DNA of 64,000 bases from an uncultured Arcanobacterium sp. (GTDB taxonomy: Bacteria; Actinomycetota; Actinomycetes; Actinomycetales; Actinomycetaceae), in NCBI GenBank assembly GCA_958428545.1, contig CAUAGM010000003.1, positions 1 to 64,000 on the forward strand, given 5' to 3'. The notes below the pieces were generated by a model that had not been told where the DNA came from, made no database searches, and worked only from the letters and a program-made list of their open reading frames with translations. This document shows positions 44,385-53,545 of the stretch, piece by piece (the stretch's first letter is position 1; every line of letters begins with the position of its first letter). The position numbers were made by a program, and so were the translations under genes.

Positions 44385-45534
44385 AGTGAGTACCTTTCTT
44401 CATTGAAGCAACAAATTTATCAAAGAGTTCATGCAGATCATGCGGGCCCGGGCTGGCTTCTGGATGGCCTTGGAAAGAAAATACAGGCTTTCCAATTACT
44501 TCAATTCCCTGCAGGCTTCCATCAAACAGTGAGATATGCGTCGGGCGCACATTCTCATGCAAAGTTGAGGCATCAACATCAAAACCGTGATTTTGGCTGG
44601 TAATCATCACCCTCCCAGTCGAAAGCTCTTTCACTGGGTGATTTGCTCCATGATGCCCGAAGGGCATTTTGCGCGTTTTTGCTCCCAAAGCCAGCCCTAG
44701 CAGCTGATGCCCGAGGCAAATGCCAAACATCGGAATATTCATTTTCAGCAGATCGCGAATAGCGTTAATAGCATATGTGCATGGCTCGGGATCGCCTGGC
44801 CCATTCGAGAGGAAAATTCCATCTGGCTTGAGAGCAAGCACTTCAATTGCACTTGTTGTGGCTGGAACTACATGTACATGGCAGCCCCGCGCTGTGAGCA
44901 TACGCAGGATATTGCGTTTAGTGCCGAAATCGAATGCTACAACGGTATACAATGCCTGATCTTGGTGCGGAGCCGGTAAGTATCCTGCGCCAAGCTGCCA
45001 TTCGCTTTCCGTCACATCGTAAGGTGTGCAAGTCGTCACCGTCTGAGCTAAATCTTTTCCTGCCATAGAGCCAAAAGAAAGAGCAAGCTGGTGGGCGTGC
45101 TCCACGGCTGTATGGTCGTTTGAAGTACTGCCAGTGACGATTGCGCCTGCTTGTGCTCCGCCGTCACGCAAAATCCGCGTGAGTCTGCGCGTATCTATAT
45201 CCGCGATAGCTACTTTGCCATTTTTCTCAAGATAGGAACTGAGCGATTCCTCTGCGCGCCAAGAAGAATAGACTGTGGGAAGATCGCGAATAATCAGCCC
45301 AGCCGCCCATATAGCGCCCGATTCTACATCTTCACTGTTTACTCCCGTATTTCCTATATGCGGATACGTAAGAGTCACGAGCTGCCCGGCATAGGAAGGA
45401 TCGGTAAGAATTTCTTGATAACCAGTCATCGAAGTATTGAATACAACTTCGCCCACGGATTCACCGTGGGCGCCAATACTTATACCTTCAAAAACAGAAC
45501 CATCGGCTAAGACGAGAATGGCAGAAGTAGTCAT
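44377..45534 (-). CDS. carA: Carbamoyl-phosphate synthase, small subunit
   Basis: Glutaminase subunit that feeds ammonia to CarB. The N-terminal domain (VLADGSVFEGISIGA, STSMTGYQEILTDPSY-type segment) is followed by a class I glutamine amidotransferase with the nucleophile Cys in GICLGHQLLGLALGA and the His/Glu pair in GHPEASPGPHD. The 385-residue length is normal. The ATG follows TAGAAT by 7 nt and no ribosome site is seen, so the carAB message may be leaderless. It diverges from the ABC-F gene; the two start codons are only 103 bp apart. Confidence 0.97.
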   Translation of the reverse strand: MTTSAILVLADGSVFEGISIGAHGESVGEVVFNTSMTGYQEILTDPSYAGQLVTLTYPHIGNTGVNSEDVESGAIWAAGLIIRDLPTVYSSWRAEESLSSYLEKNGKVAIADIDTRRLTRILRDGGAQAGAIVTGSTSNDHTAVEHAHQLALSFGSMAGKDLAQTVTTCTPYDVTESEWQLGAGYLPAPHQDQALYTVVAFDFGTKRNILRMLTARGCHVHVVPATTSAIEVLALKPDGIFLSNGPGDPEPCTYAINAIRDLLKMNIPMFGICLGHQLLGLALGAKTRKMPFGHHGANHPVKELSTGRVMITSQNHGFDVDASTLHENVRPTHISLFDGSLQGIEVIGKPVFSFQGHPEASPGPHDLHELFDKFVASMKKGTHYA

Positions 45535-45541
45535 GATTCAT

Positions 45542-45547
45542 ATTCTA
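45542..45547 (-). promoter_or_regulatory. -10 box of carAB (leaderless candidate)
   Basis: TAGAAT on the minus strand ends 7 nt before the carA ATG. No Shine-Dalgarno sequence intervenes. Confidence 0.45.
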
Positions 45548-45637
45548 AATGCAACAGGTGTACATGTGCATTATTGTCCGAAGTGAGTGAGCGTTCGCTT
45601 TCGCGCATACTCACACAATCTACTACACTGGCTTTTC

Positions 45638-47251
45638 GTGATTACGCTCAACCAAGTTTCTGTGCGCATTGGGACGCGCCATCTCGTTGATTCTGCAAAT
45701 CTGCACGTCTCAAAAGGGGATAGAATCGGGCTTGTTGGGCGCAATGGTGCTGGTAAAACAACTCTTATGCGCCTAATGGCGGGAGATGGCGTGACGGCAG
45801 AGGCCGTGGAACACTCCGGCGTCATCAGCGCTAAAGGCGTAGTTGGATATTTGCCGCAGGATTCTAAGGTAGGTGATCTGCACCAAACCGCACGTGATCG
45901 TGTGCTCTCTGCACGTTCAATTGCCGCAAAACTGCGCAATATCCGCAAAGCTGAGCACGATATGGCAACTCTTGAAGGGCCTCAGCAGCAGAAAGCTATG
46001 GAACGTTATATTCGTCTCGACGCAGAATTTACGGCCGCAGGTGGATATGCAGCCGAATCAGAAGCAGCGAAAATTACTGCCGCTCTCGGTCTTCCTGGGC
46101 GAGTGCTTGATCAGACGCTCGAGACTCTTTCGGGCGGGCAACGCAGGCGAGTAGAGCTGGCTCGTGTGCTTTTCTCTGATGCTCAGACTTTGCTTCTCGA
46201 TGAGCCTACTAATCATCTCGATCATGATTCGATTATGTGGCTGCGCGACTGGCTGCGCAATTATTCTGGCGGGTTTATCATCATTTCTCACGCTGTTGAT
46301 TTACTGAGAGATACCGTAAATCAAGTGTGGTATTTAGATGCAAACCGTGCTGTGATCGACCCCTATTCGATGGGGTGGGATGCGTATCTTGCGCAGCGCG
46401 AAGTTGATGAAAAACGCCGCAAACGTGAGCGCGCTAACGCGGAGAAAAAAGCTGCAGCTTTGATGGAGCAGGCAAACAAAATGCGTTATAAGGCAACAAA
46501 AGCAGTGGCAGCGCAAAATATGGAACGGCGCGCGAAAGAGCTGCTCGATGCATTGCCTCAGGAGCGTCAGCAGGAAAAAGTCGCGCATTTACGTTTTCCT
46601 GAGCCTCTGCCATGCGGAAAAACTCCCCTTCGGGCAGCAGATCTTTCTAAATCCTATGGCTCGCTCGAAGTCTTTACGGGCGTGGATCTTGCTATCGACC
46701 GTGGATCGAAAGTAGTAGTGCTGGGGTTTAACGGTGCTGGGAAAACTACGCTTTTGCGTCTGCTTTCAGGGGTAGAAAAGCCAGATACTGGAGAAGTGCT
46801 CAGCGGACACGGGCTGAAACTGGGGTATTACGCTCAGGAGCATGAGACGATTGACCTGCATGCTACTGTTGAAGAAAATATGCGGGCAGCTGCTCCTCAG
46901 CTTGATGATACCCACGTGCGCAACGTGCTTGGCAGTTTTCTTTTTTCTGGTGACGACGTGAGCAAAATAGCGGCAGTTCTTTCTGGAGGTGAAAAAACGC
47001 GTTTAGCTCTAGCAATGCTTGTGGTAAGCGGCGCAAACGTACTGCTTCTTGACGAGCCGACAAATAACCTTGATCCAGCATCTCGTGAAGAAATTCTGCA
47101 CGCCCTTCGCACATACGAAGGCGCCACTGTGTTGGTGACGCATGATGAAGGCGCTGTTGAAGCTCTCAGCCCTGATCGCGTGCTTTTGCTGCCAGACGGC
47201 GATGAAGATTTATGGAGCAGTGACTACCAGGATCTCATCACGCTAGCATAA
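45638..47251 (+). CDS. ABC-F family ATPase
   Basis: Soluble protein with two ABC domains and no membrane part, of the class that acts on ribosomes (EttA/Uup/Vga-like). The first domain has GRNGAGKTT, LSGGQRRRVELARVL and LLLDEPTNHLD. The linker between domains is charged and helical (about 230-300, rich in Arg/Lys/Glu). The second domain has GFNGAGKTTLLRLLSG, LSGGEKTRLALAML and LLLDEPTNNLD. The subgroup cannot be fixed, so no resistance role is claimed. The GTG at 45638 was chosen because homology starts at ITLNQVSV and a TACACT box lies 8 nt upstream. It is convergent with glgC. Confidence 0.9.
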   Translation: MITLNQVSVRIGTRHLVDSANLHVSKGDRIGLVGRNGAGKTTLMRLMAGDGVTAEAVEHSGVISAKGVVGYLPQDSKVGDLHQTARDRVLSARSIAAKLRNIRKAEHDMATLEGPQQQKAMERYIRLDAEFTAAGGYAAESEAAKITAALGLPGRVLDQTLETLSGGQRRRVELARVLFSDAQTLLLDEPTNHLDHDSIMWLRDWLRNYSGGFIIISHAVDLLRDTVNQVWYLDANRAVIDPYSMGWDAYLAQREVDEKRRKRERANAEKKAAALMEQANKMRYKATKAVAAQNMERRAKELLDALPQERQQEKVAHLRFPEPLPCGKTPLRAADLSKSYGSLEVFTGVDLAIDRGSKVVVLGFNGAGKTTLLRLLSGVEKPDTGEVLSGHGLKLGYYAQEHETIDLHATVEENMRAAAPQLDDTHVRNVLGSFLFSGDDVSKIAAVLSGGEKTRLALAMLVVSGANVLLLDEPTNNLDPASREEILHALRTYEGATVLVTHDEGAVEALSPDRVLLLPDGDEDLWSSDYQDLITLA

Positions 47252-47364
47252 AAGCAGGCATCACAAAGCTAAGTAAAATTAGACATAGACTCAATACGGC
47301 TAAGTTTTCGCTGTGAAATATGCTTTTTCATGCTTCTAATTCAGCATGTCTTATCGTAAGTGAG

Positions 47365-48606
47365 CTAAGCCGTCACGTGTGTATTTTTAGGAACAACAAC
47401 GATTCCAGTGTCGGAAACGAAAAACCCGCGTTCGCGATCGCGTGCGTGGTCAATGCCGATTTGCGCTCCATCGTCAATTTTTACGTTCTTATCGACAATT
47501 GCTCGCACAACCGTTGCATTACGCCCCACATTGACTCCATCGAAAAGCACGGAATCACGCACCGAGCTCCACGAGTTCACGCGCACGAAAGGAGAGAGCA
47601 CAGAACCAATCACTTCGCCGCCCGAAATAATTACGCCAGGAGAAACGATTGAATCAAGTGCATGCCCAAGGCGTTCATGATGCCCATACACGAATTTCGC
47701 TGGCGGCAAGCCCGTATATCCAGTCAGCAAAGGCCATTTGCGGTTATAGAGGTTAAAAATTGGATTCACTGAAATAAGATCCATATTGGCTTCATGGAAA
47801 GCATCGATGGTGCCAACGTCACGCCAATATGTTTTATCTCGATCTGTGGCTCCCAGAATATCGTTAAATGTGAAATCGTAAACGCCGCAGTTTCCAGATT
47901 CAACAAACATAGGCACAATATTTGCGCCCATATCGTGCGCAGAATTTTCATTGAGTGCATCGTCGTTAAGAGCATTGACGAGCGCTTCTGTGCTAAATAC
48001 ATAATTGCCCATTGATGCCAGAATTTCATCTGGCGAATCAGATAATCCTTCAACTTCGTGCGGTTTTTCTAAAAACTGGCGCACTTTATACGGATCGTGT
48101 GGGTCGCGGTCGATGACGCCGAAAGAACGTGCCAAGCTCTTAGGCTGGCGAATCCCTGCAATCGTCAGATCCAAGCCGCTGGCAATATGCTGCTCAACCA
48201 TTTGAGAAAAATCCATGCGGTAGATATTGTCTGCGCCAGTAATGACGATGTAATCAGGCTTTTCATCGTCAACGATATTTAAGCTCTGATAGATAGCGTC
48301 TGCAGAGCCGAGATACCAGTTTTTTCCAACGCGCTGCTGAGCTGGAACTGGCGTTACATAGTTTCCAAGAAGATTACTCATGCGCCACGTCTTAGAAATA
48401 TGACGGTCGAGAGAATGGCTCTTATATTGGGTGAGCACGACGATGTGCAAATACCCAGAATTAACTAAGTTGGAGAGAGAAAAATCGATGAGGCGATAGA
48501 TACCGCCAAAGGGGACTGCTGGTTTCGCGCGGTCTTGCGTAAGTGGCATAAGGCGCTTGCCTTCGCCGCCAGCGAGCACAATAGAGAGCACAGAGTTATC
48601 TTTCAT
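47365..48606 (-). CDS. glgC: Glucose-1-phosphate adenylyltransferase
   Basis: Makes ADP-glucose, the first committed step of bacterial glycogen synthesis. The N-terminal nucleotidyltransferase has LAGGEGKRLMPLTQDRAKP, the ADP-glucose loop GSADAIYQ and FLEKP. The C-terminal left-handed beta-helix carries the hexapeptide-like repeats (GGEVIGSVLSPFVRV). The 413-residue length is standard. It diverges from glgA, so both enzymes of the pathway share one 111-bp control region. Confidence 0.96.
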   Translation of the reverse strand: MKDNSVLSIVLAGGEGKRLMPLTQDRAKPAVPFGGIYRLIDFSLSNLVNSGYLHIVVLTQYKSHSLDRHISKTWRMSNLLGNYVTPVPAQQRVGKNWYLGSADAIYQSLNIVDDEKPDYIVITGADNIYRMDFSQMVEQHIASGLDLTIAGIRQPKSLARSFGVIDRDPHDPYKVRQFLEKPHEVEGLSDSPDEILASMGNYVFSTEALVNALNDDALNENSAHDMGANIVPMFVESGNCGVYDFTFNDILGATDRDKTYWRDVGTIDAFHEANMDLISVNPIFNLYNRKWPLLTGYTGLPPAKFVYGHHERLGHALDSIVSPGVIISGGEVIGSVLSPFVRVNSWSSVRDSVLFDGVNVGRNATVVRAIVDKNVKIDDGAQIGIDHARDRERGFFVSDTGIVVVPKNTHVTA

Positions 48607-48717
48607 GCCTCAACAATAACTGTTTTCCACGAACTTTTAAGGCAAATGAGAAAAATTCCTAGAATTGCTTGCAAGGTGAGATAAAATCTATACAGACAGC
48701 CAAGGAAAGGACTACCA

Positions 48718-49947
48718 ATGAGGGTTGATCTGCTCACGCGCGAATTTCCGCCGCATGTGTACGGCGGTGCTGGTGTGCACGTCACTGAACTTGCAAAAGT
48801 GCTCAAAGCGCATGCGAACGTGCACGTGCATGCGTTTGATGGAGCTCGTGAATCATCTATTGAGGGAATTTCTTTTTCTGGATATGACTATCCTGCGGGG
48901 CTTGAAGGCGCGAACGATGCTGTGCGTACGCTCGGTGTCGATCTTGAAATGGTCAAAGATATTGAAGGTGCTGATCTTGTGCATTCGCATACGTGGTATG
49001 CCAATATGGGTGGGCATATTGCGAGTGTGCTCTACGGTATTCCACACGTGATTTCTGCTCATTCTCTGGAGCCGCTGCGCCCGTGGAAACGTGAACAGCT
49101 CGGTGGTGGGTATGAACTATCGAGCTGGATTGAAAAGACTGCGTACGAATCTGCTGCAGGCATTGTGGCCGTATCGAACGCGATGCGTTCAGATATTTTG
49201 AAAGCCTATCCCAATGTGGATCCTCAGCGTGTGCGCGTGATCCACAACGGTATTGATTTATATGATTGGCAGGCTCCGCAGCTAGAGAGCGAATGGGTGC
49301 AGGCTCGTGAGTATTTTGCAAGCTATGGTCTTGATCCTGATAAGCCAACGATTATTTTCGTTGGGCGAATCACACGCCAAAAAGGTGTGCCTGGTCTGCT
49401 TCGTGCACTGCGCCATGTGCCTAAAGAGGTGCAGGTCATTTTATGTGCAGGAGCTCCAGATACTCCTGAGATTGCAGCCCAAACGCGTGCGCTTGTGGGG
49501 GAGCTTCAAGCCCAGCGCAGCGGTGTTGTCTGGATTGAAGAGCATTTACCTCACGATAACATCGTTATGCTTGAAGCTTGCTCAACTGTGTTCGTCACGC
49601 CATCTATCTATGAGCCTCTTGGAATCGTAAACTTGGAAGCAATGGCAGTTGGTCTGCCTGTTGTCGGCACTGCAACAGGCGGGATTCCTGATTGTATTGA
49701 CGACGGCGTCACAGGCACATTGGTTCCAATCGAGCAGCTTGATGACGGCACGGGAACTCCGTTGAATCCCCAGCAGTTTGAGGCGGATTTAGCTCAAGCA
49801 CTCACTGATATGTGTGCAGATCCACAGCGAGCTGCCCGCATGGGGAAAGCTGGGCGGGCACGTGCAGAAGATCATTTCTCATGGGAAGCGATAGCCCTCA
49901 AGACAATGGAGTTTTATCGCTGCATTCTTGCTGAAAATACACTTTAA
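48718..49947 (+). CDS. glgA: Glycogen synthase, actinobacterial GT4 type
   Basis: Glycosyltransferase family 4 enzyme using ADP-glucose. It has the N-terminal TREFPPHVYGGAGVHV signature and the C-terminal donor site with FVTPSIYEPLGIVNLEAMA. The 409-residue length matches the actinobacterial type annotated GlgA. The mycobacterial orthologue (GlgM) makes maltose 1-phosphate from ADP-glucose and glucose 1-phosphate, so either activity is possible here. It diverges from glgC. Its ribosome site aaagga precedes the ATG. Confidence 0.93.
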   Translation: MRVDLLTREFPPHVYGGAGVHVTELAKVLKAHANVHVHAFDGARESSIEGISFSGYDYPAGLEGANDAVRTLGVDLEMVKDIEGADLVHSHTWYANMGGHIASVLYGIPHVISAHSLEPLRPWKREQLGGGYELSSWIEKTAYESAAGIVAVSNAMRSDILKAYPNVDPQRVRVIHNGIDLYDWQAPQLESEWVQAREYFASYGLDPDKPTIIFVGRITRQKGVPGLLRALRHVPKEVQVILCAGAPDTPEIAAQTRALVGELQAQRSGVVWIEEHLPHDNIVMLEACSTVFVTPSIYEPLGIVNLEAMAVGLPVVGTATGGIPDCIDDGVTGTLVPIEQLDDGTGTPLNPQQFEADLAQALTDMCADPQRAARMGKAGRARAEDHFSWEAIALKTMEFYRCILAENTL

Positions 49948-49995
49948 ACTTATTTTCACGCGGCTACGAGATGATGAGGATATGAGGATCAATCT

Positions 49996-50778
49996 ATGGG
50001 AGACGTGCTAGATCTGAAGGGTGTGAGAGTATGCCGCTCTGGTCGCTCAATCCTTGATGAAATCAGCTGGAGCGTTAATACGGGAGAGCGCTGGGTAATT
50101 TTAGGGCCGAATGGTGCCGGAAAAACTACTCTTGTACAGCTCGTTTCTGGGCGCTTGCATCCAACGATTGGAGCGGTGACGATTCTGGGAGAAGAGCTTG
50201 GACGAGTCAATCTTGCCGATCTGCGGCCTCTCGTGGGTGTGGCGTCGTCCGCTCTCGATAAGCAGATTCCCCTTTCTGAAAAAGTCTTCGACGTTGTGCG
50301 TACAGCTGCCTATGGAATGACTGCCTCATGGCGTGAGCAGTACGAAGAAGCTGACGATCAGCGCGCGAAAGCTCTTCTAAAAGCTCTTGGGGTAGCAGAT
50401 ATGGCTGAACGCACGCTCACCTATCTTTCAACTGGTGAGCGTAAGCGGGTCGCAATTGCGAGGGCTCTTATGCCTAATCCTGAGGTGCTTGTGCTTGATG
50501 AACCAGCGTCTGGGCTTGATCTCGGCGGGCGTGAGTATTTACTCAAAGCCCTCTGCCAGATTTCGGCAGATCCTTATGCGCCAGTTATGCTGCTCGTCAC
50601 CCATCACGTTGAAGAAATTCCGCAGGGATTTACGCACGCACTGCTTCTCAAGCAAGGAAAAATCTATGCTGCTGGGCGAATTGATGATGTGCTGACGAGT
50701 GCAAATCTTTCTGGATTATTCGATATTCCGATAGTTCTGACGTTAAATAATGGTCGATATAGTGCGCGAGCTATTTAG
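49996..50778 (+). CDS. Stand-alone ABC transporter ATP-binding protein
   Basis: Single ABC ATPase domain: Walker A GPNGAGKTT, signature LSTGERKRVAIARAL (slightly unusual STGER), Walker B VLVLDEPASGLDL and H-loop VTHHVEEI. No membrane partner lies alongside. Similar solitary ATPases resembling the iron/manganese or ModF-like group are found across actinobacteria; the transported substrate, if any, is unknown. It starts 48 bp after glgA. Confidence 0.85.
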   Translation: MGDVLDLKGVRVCRSGRSILDEISWSVNTGERWVILGPNGAGKTTLVQLVSGRLHPTIGAVTILGEELGRVNLADLRPLVGVASSALDKQIPLSEKVFDVVRTAAYGMTASWREQYEEADDQRAKALLKALGVADMAERTLTYLSTGERKRVAIARALMPNPEVLVLDEPASGLDLGGREYLLKALCQISADPYAPVMLLVTHHVEEIPQGFTHALLLKQGKIYAAGRIDDVLTSANLSGLFDIPIVLTLNNGRYSARAI

Positions 50779-50896
50779 CTTGAGTGTGTATGAGCAGCTG
50801 GCCGAGCATTGTGTGAGATTCTGTTCTATCGCATGTGTATTTCGCTAAAATAATCTCAATCTGTAAGAGAAGGCAGCTCAAAGAAAGGAGAAAAGA

Positions 50897-51316
50897 ATGT
50901 GGGGAATCTGGGCGATTATTGCTCTTGTATTGCTCATTATTGAAATGTTCACAATTGATTTTACGTTCCTCATGCTTGCAGGCGGAGCGTTAGGTGCGAT
51001 GGTGACGGCGTTTTTTATGCCTTCATGGGCTGTGCAACTCATCGTTTTTGCTGTACTGGCAGTGCTTCTTCTCGTTTTTGTGCGGCCGTGTATTAAAAGA
51101 TACATGAATAATTCTTCTGCGACTCACGAATCGAATGTGTATGCGCTTATCGGTAAACAGGCTGTAGCTCTTACTGAGATTACGGAGCTTTCTGGTCGGG
51201 CAAAAGTTGATGGGGAAGAGTGGAGTGCAAAATCACGTGCAGGTGTACTGGAGGAAGGCAGCGCTCTGATTGTGACGGCAATAGATGGTGCTCATCTCTT
51301 AGTTGCGCCCCGATAG
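50897..51316 (+). CDS. NfeD family membrane protein
   Basis: Short NfeD protein (139 residues): hydrophobic segments at about 4-24 and 28-68 (ALVLLIIEMFTIDFTFLMLAG) followed by a C-terminal OB-fold domain (GKQAVALTEI, GRAKVDGEEWSAKS). NfeD proteins partner with SPFH proteins in membrane assemblies; such a gene follows directly. The ribosome site aaaggag supports the start. Confidence 0.88.
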   Translation: MWGIWAIIALVLLIIEMFTIDFTFLMLAGGALGAMVTAFFMPSWAVQLIVFAVLAVLLLVFVRPCIKRYMNNSSATHESNVYALIGKQAVALTEITELSGRAKVDGEEWSAKSRAGVLEEGSALIVTAIDGAHLLVAPR

Positions 51317-51332
51317 GATGTTTCTTGCCAGC

Positions 51333-51348
51333 ATGCGTATATACGCAT
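51333..51348. repeat. 16-bp perfect palindrome between the NfeD and SPFH genes
   Basis: ATGCGTATATACGCAT, 17 bp after the NfeD stop codon. It could be an operator or the stem of a small hairpin; no T-run follows. Confidence 0.5.
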
Positions 51349-51437
51349 AAAACATTCGGATAATGGTGCACGTGCTCGATAATAATCTAAGGAAATAGGC
51401 CGCAGTTGGCTTTGTAAAAGAATTAAGGAGGGCTTAT

Positions 51438-52496
51438 ATGGATATAGCATTTGGCGCAGGCGTTATTATGTCTGCTGTATTTCTTGTACTTTCAATCGTT
51501 GTGATCGTAGCGATTGCAAAATCAATTTTGATGGTTCATCAGGGCTATACACTTATTGTGGAACGGCTGGGTAAATATCATAAGACTTTGACTCCAGGCT
51601 TGCATTTTTTGGTGCCGTTTATTGATTCTGTGCGTCAGCGCATCGATATGCGCGAGCAGGTGGTGCCATTTCCGCCTCAGCCTGTGATTACAAGCGATAA
51701 TATTGTTGTCAATATCGATACTGTGATTTACTATCAAGTGACGCAGCCAGAGGCGGCAACATACGAGATTGCTGATCCAATGGCAGCAATCGAGCAGCTC
51801 GCCGTTACTACGTTGCGCAATATTATCGGATCGATGGATATGGAACAGGCTCTTACTGGGCGCGATCAGATCAATGGTCAGCTTCGGGGAGTGCTCGATG
51901 AAGCGACTGGGCGATGGGGTATTCGAGTGAGTCGTGTTGAACTGAAAGCAATTGATCCGCCTGCCACAGTTCAAAGTGCGATGGAACAGCAAATGAAAGC
52001 TGAGCGTGACCGCCGTGCAGCAATTTTGACGGCAGAAGGCGTGAAGCAGTCGGCAATTTTAACCGCAGAAGGTGAGAAACAGTCTGCAATTTTGCGCGCT
52101 GAAGGGCAGGCGCAGTCTGCAATTTTGAAAGCACAAGGTGAATCGCGTGCTATTTTGCAGGTATTCGATGCAATTCATAGAGGAAATGCCGATCCAAAGT
52201 TACTTTCCTACGAATATTTGAAGACTTTGCCGCAAATTGCTAATTCGGCAAGCTCGAAGTTGTGGATTGTGCCTACGGAGCTTACAGCGGCACTTAACGC
52301 CGTTACCAAAGGATTTGCGGGAGTTTCAGATACAAAGGCTGGCGAAGAATCACCTTCCAGTAATAGCGGAGCTGCTGATGATATTGCCGATGCGCTTGCA
52401 CAGACGACTTTGGAAGATGTGGATCAAGCGTTGGCGTATGCGCGCGGAGAGGCGACGAAAGCAACTTCAGAAGCGGAGGAATCGACTCGGCACTAA
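51438..52496 (+). CDS. SPFH/stomatin family membrane protein
   Basis: Membrane-scaffold protein of the stomatin/flotillin group. One N-terminal membrane anchor (about 8-30), then the SPFH domain (GYTLIVERLGKYHKTLTPGL, with RIDMREQ) and a coiled-coil-like segment with repeats of the type AILTAEGxKQS (three to four copies, about 195-230), then a polar, acidic tail. Pairing with the NfeD protein is the usual arrangement. A very good ribosome site (aaggagg) precedes the ATG. A strong terminator follows. Confidence 0.92.
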   Translation: MDIAFGAGVIMSAVFLVLSIVVIVAIAKSILMVHQGYTLIVERLGKYHKTLTPGLHFLVPFIDSVRQRIDMREQVVPFPPQPVITSDNIVVNIDTVIYYQVTQPEAATYEIADPMAAIEQLAVTTLRNIIGSMDMEQALTGRDQINGQLRGVLDEATGRWGIRVSRVELKAIDPPATVQSAMEQQMKAERDRRAAILTAEGVKQSAILTAEGEKQSAILRAEGQAQSAILKAQGESRAILQVFDAIHRGNADPKLLSYEYLKTLPQIANSASSKLWIVPTELTAALNAVTKGFAGVSDTKAGEESPSSNSGAADDIADALAQTTLEDVDQALAYARGEATKATSEAEESTRH

Positions 52497-52517
52497 TTGA
52501 GCTGGATTACTCTAACG

Positions 52518-52561
52518 GCTGGTGAGTTCTTTTCTGGCAGAAGAACTCACCAGCTTTGTTT
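52518..52561 (+). terminator. Terminator after the SPFH gene
   Basis: Perfect 14-bp stem (GCTGGTGAGTTCTT / AAGAACTCACCAGC), 9-nt loop, followed by tttgttt. Confidence 0.85.
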
Positions 52562-52585
52562 ATAGTCATTTCGGCAGTTTGCAGA

Positions 52586-52870
52586 TTATTGAGGTGCACG
52601 TGGCGCGTGCGGAGGCATTGCGGCAAACATTTCTGGAAGCGTCATGCGCAATACGTGTGCGAGCGCTACAAGTGTGAAAAGTTTCGGGTTGAGCAAACTA
52701 TTTGTTGCTCGGTCAGAATGCCCTGATTCCATGAGTAAATAAGTGGAGCGATCAATGCCTGCTTGCTGTGCCACGTATTCTTGAGTGAAACCAAGCTCAG
52801 CTCTTCGTGAACGTAAACGGTGCGCGAGGTTGCGCGCAATAATCTGTTCGGCCGCTGAGTATTCTTTCAC
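52586..52870 (-). CDS. XRE family helix-turn-helix regulator
   Basis: Small regulator of 94 residues. The Cro/C1-type helix-turn-helix is clear: LAHRLRSRRAELGFTQEYV, then AGIDRSTYLLMESG. The C-terminal 20 residues are Pro/Ala-rich. It is not linked to a toxin-like gene. The GTG at 52870 is suggested by a CATATT 6 nt upstream; a TTG at 52876 is possible. Targets are unknown. Confidence 0.8.
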   Translation of the reverse strand: MKEYSAAEQIIARNLAHRLRSRRAELGFTQEYVAQQAGIDRSTYLLMESGHSDRATNSLLNPKLFTLVALAHVLRMTLPEMFAAMPPHAPRAPQ

Positions 52871-53015
52871 ACTCAAAATATGAATGCGCAGCAGCTATTT
52901 GTCTGCAGTGTGTACACCGCATCGGGTGTGAGGCGTATCGCTGTGAATCATATATAACGTGGTATCATGTGGCTTTGCGGTGCAAATATGATGCCACGAC
53001 ATGAAAATACGGATG

Positions 53016-53522
53016 CTACGAAATAGAAGAAGAACCAGTAAAAGCGAGCTGACGCCAGGCTTCATATACTGCAATAGAAGCTGAATTCGTGAGATTGAGC
53101 GATCGGCGCGAGGGGAGCATGGGAATGCGCACAAGCTGTGTGATGCGTGGGTCATTCATGACGTTTTGCGGCAAACCTGTGGCTTCTTTGCCGAAAAGAA
53201 GGACGTCGCCGTCACGATAATCCACGTCTGCGTAGCAATTATGGGTGTGAGATGTAAAAGCAAATATGCGGGCGTCGGGGCCAAAAAATTCTTTTGCCGC
53301 TTCCCAATCGTCATGAATCATCACATCTGCAAGATCGTGATAATCCAAACCGGCCCGCTTTAAGTGGGTATCTGAGAAGTCGAAGCCTAATGGTTTGATC
53401 AAGTGCAGGCGCGCGCCAGTACATGCCGATAAGCGAATGGCGGCCCCTGTATTTCCAGCGATTTCAGGTTCGTGATAAACAATATGAAGCACTATCCCAG
53501 AATATGCGTGCGGCATAAACAT
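53016..53522 (-). CDS. trmL: tRNA (cytidine(34)-2'-O)-methyltransferase
   Basis: SpoU-family enzyme that 2'-O-methylates the wobble base of certain leucine tRNAs. Its motifs are complete: NTGAAIRLSACTG, FGKEATGLP and MLPSRRSLNLTNSASIAVYE, forming the trefoil-knot SAM site. The 168-residue length is right. The ATG at 53522 was chosen because aagg lies 6 nt upstream; 53516 is the other option. The gene diverges from the methyltransferase at 53546, with only 23 bp between start codons. Confidence 0.93.
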   Translation of the reverse strand: MFMPHAYSGIVLHIVYHEPEIAGNTGAAIRLSACTGARLHLIKPLGFDFSDTHLKRAGLDYHDLADVMIHDDWEAAKEFFGPDARIFAFTSHTHNCYADVDYRDGDVLLFGKEATGLPQNVMNDPRITQLVRIPMLPSRRSLNLTNSASIAVYEAWRQLAFTGSSSIS

Positions 53523-53533
53523 CTGCAACCTTG

Positions 53534-53539
53534 TACAGT
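53534..53539 (+). promoter_or_regulatory. -10 box of the methyltransferase gene (leaderless candidate)
   Basis: TACAGT ends exactly 6 nt before the GTG at 53546. It overlaps the ribosome-site region of the divergent trmL gene. Confidence 0.45.
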
Positions 53540-53545
53540 GGTGGC

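Noticed and set aside
45638..47251. Antibiotic-resistance ABC-F protein
   Set aside because: The two-domain layout fits housekeeping members equally well, and no feature specific to resistance types could be seen.
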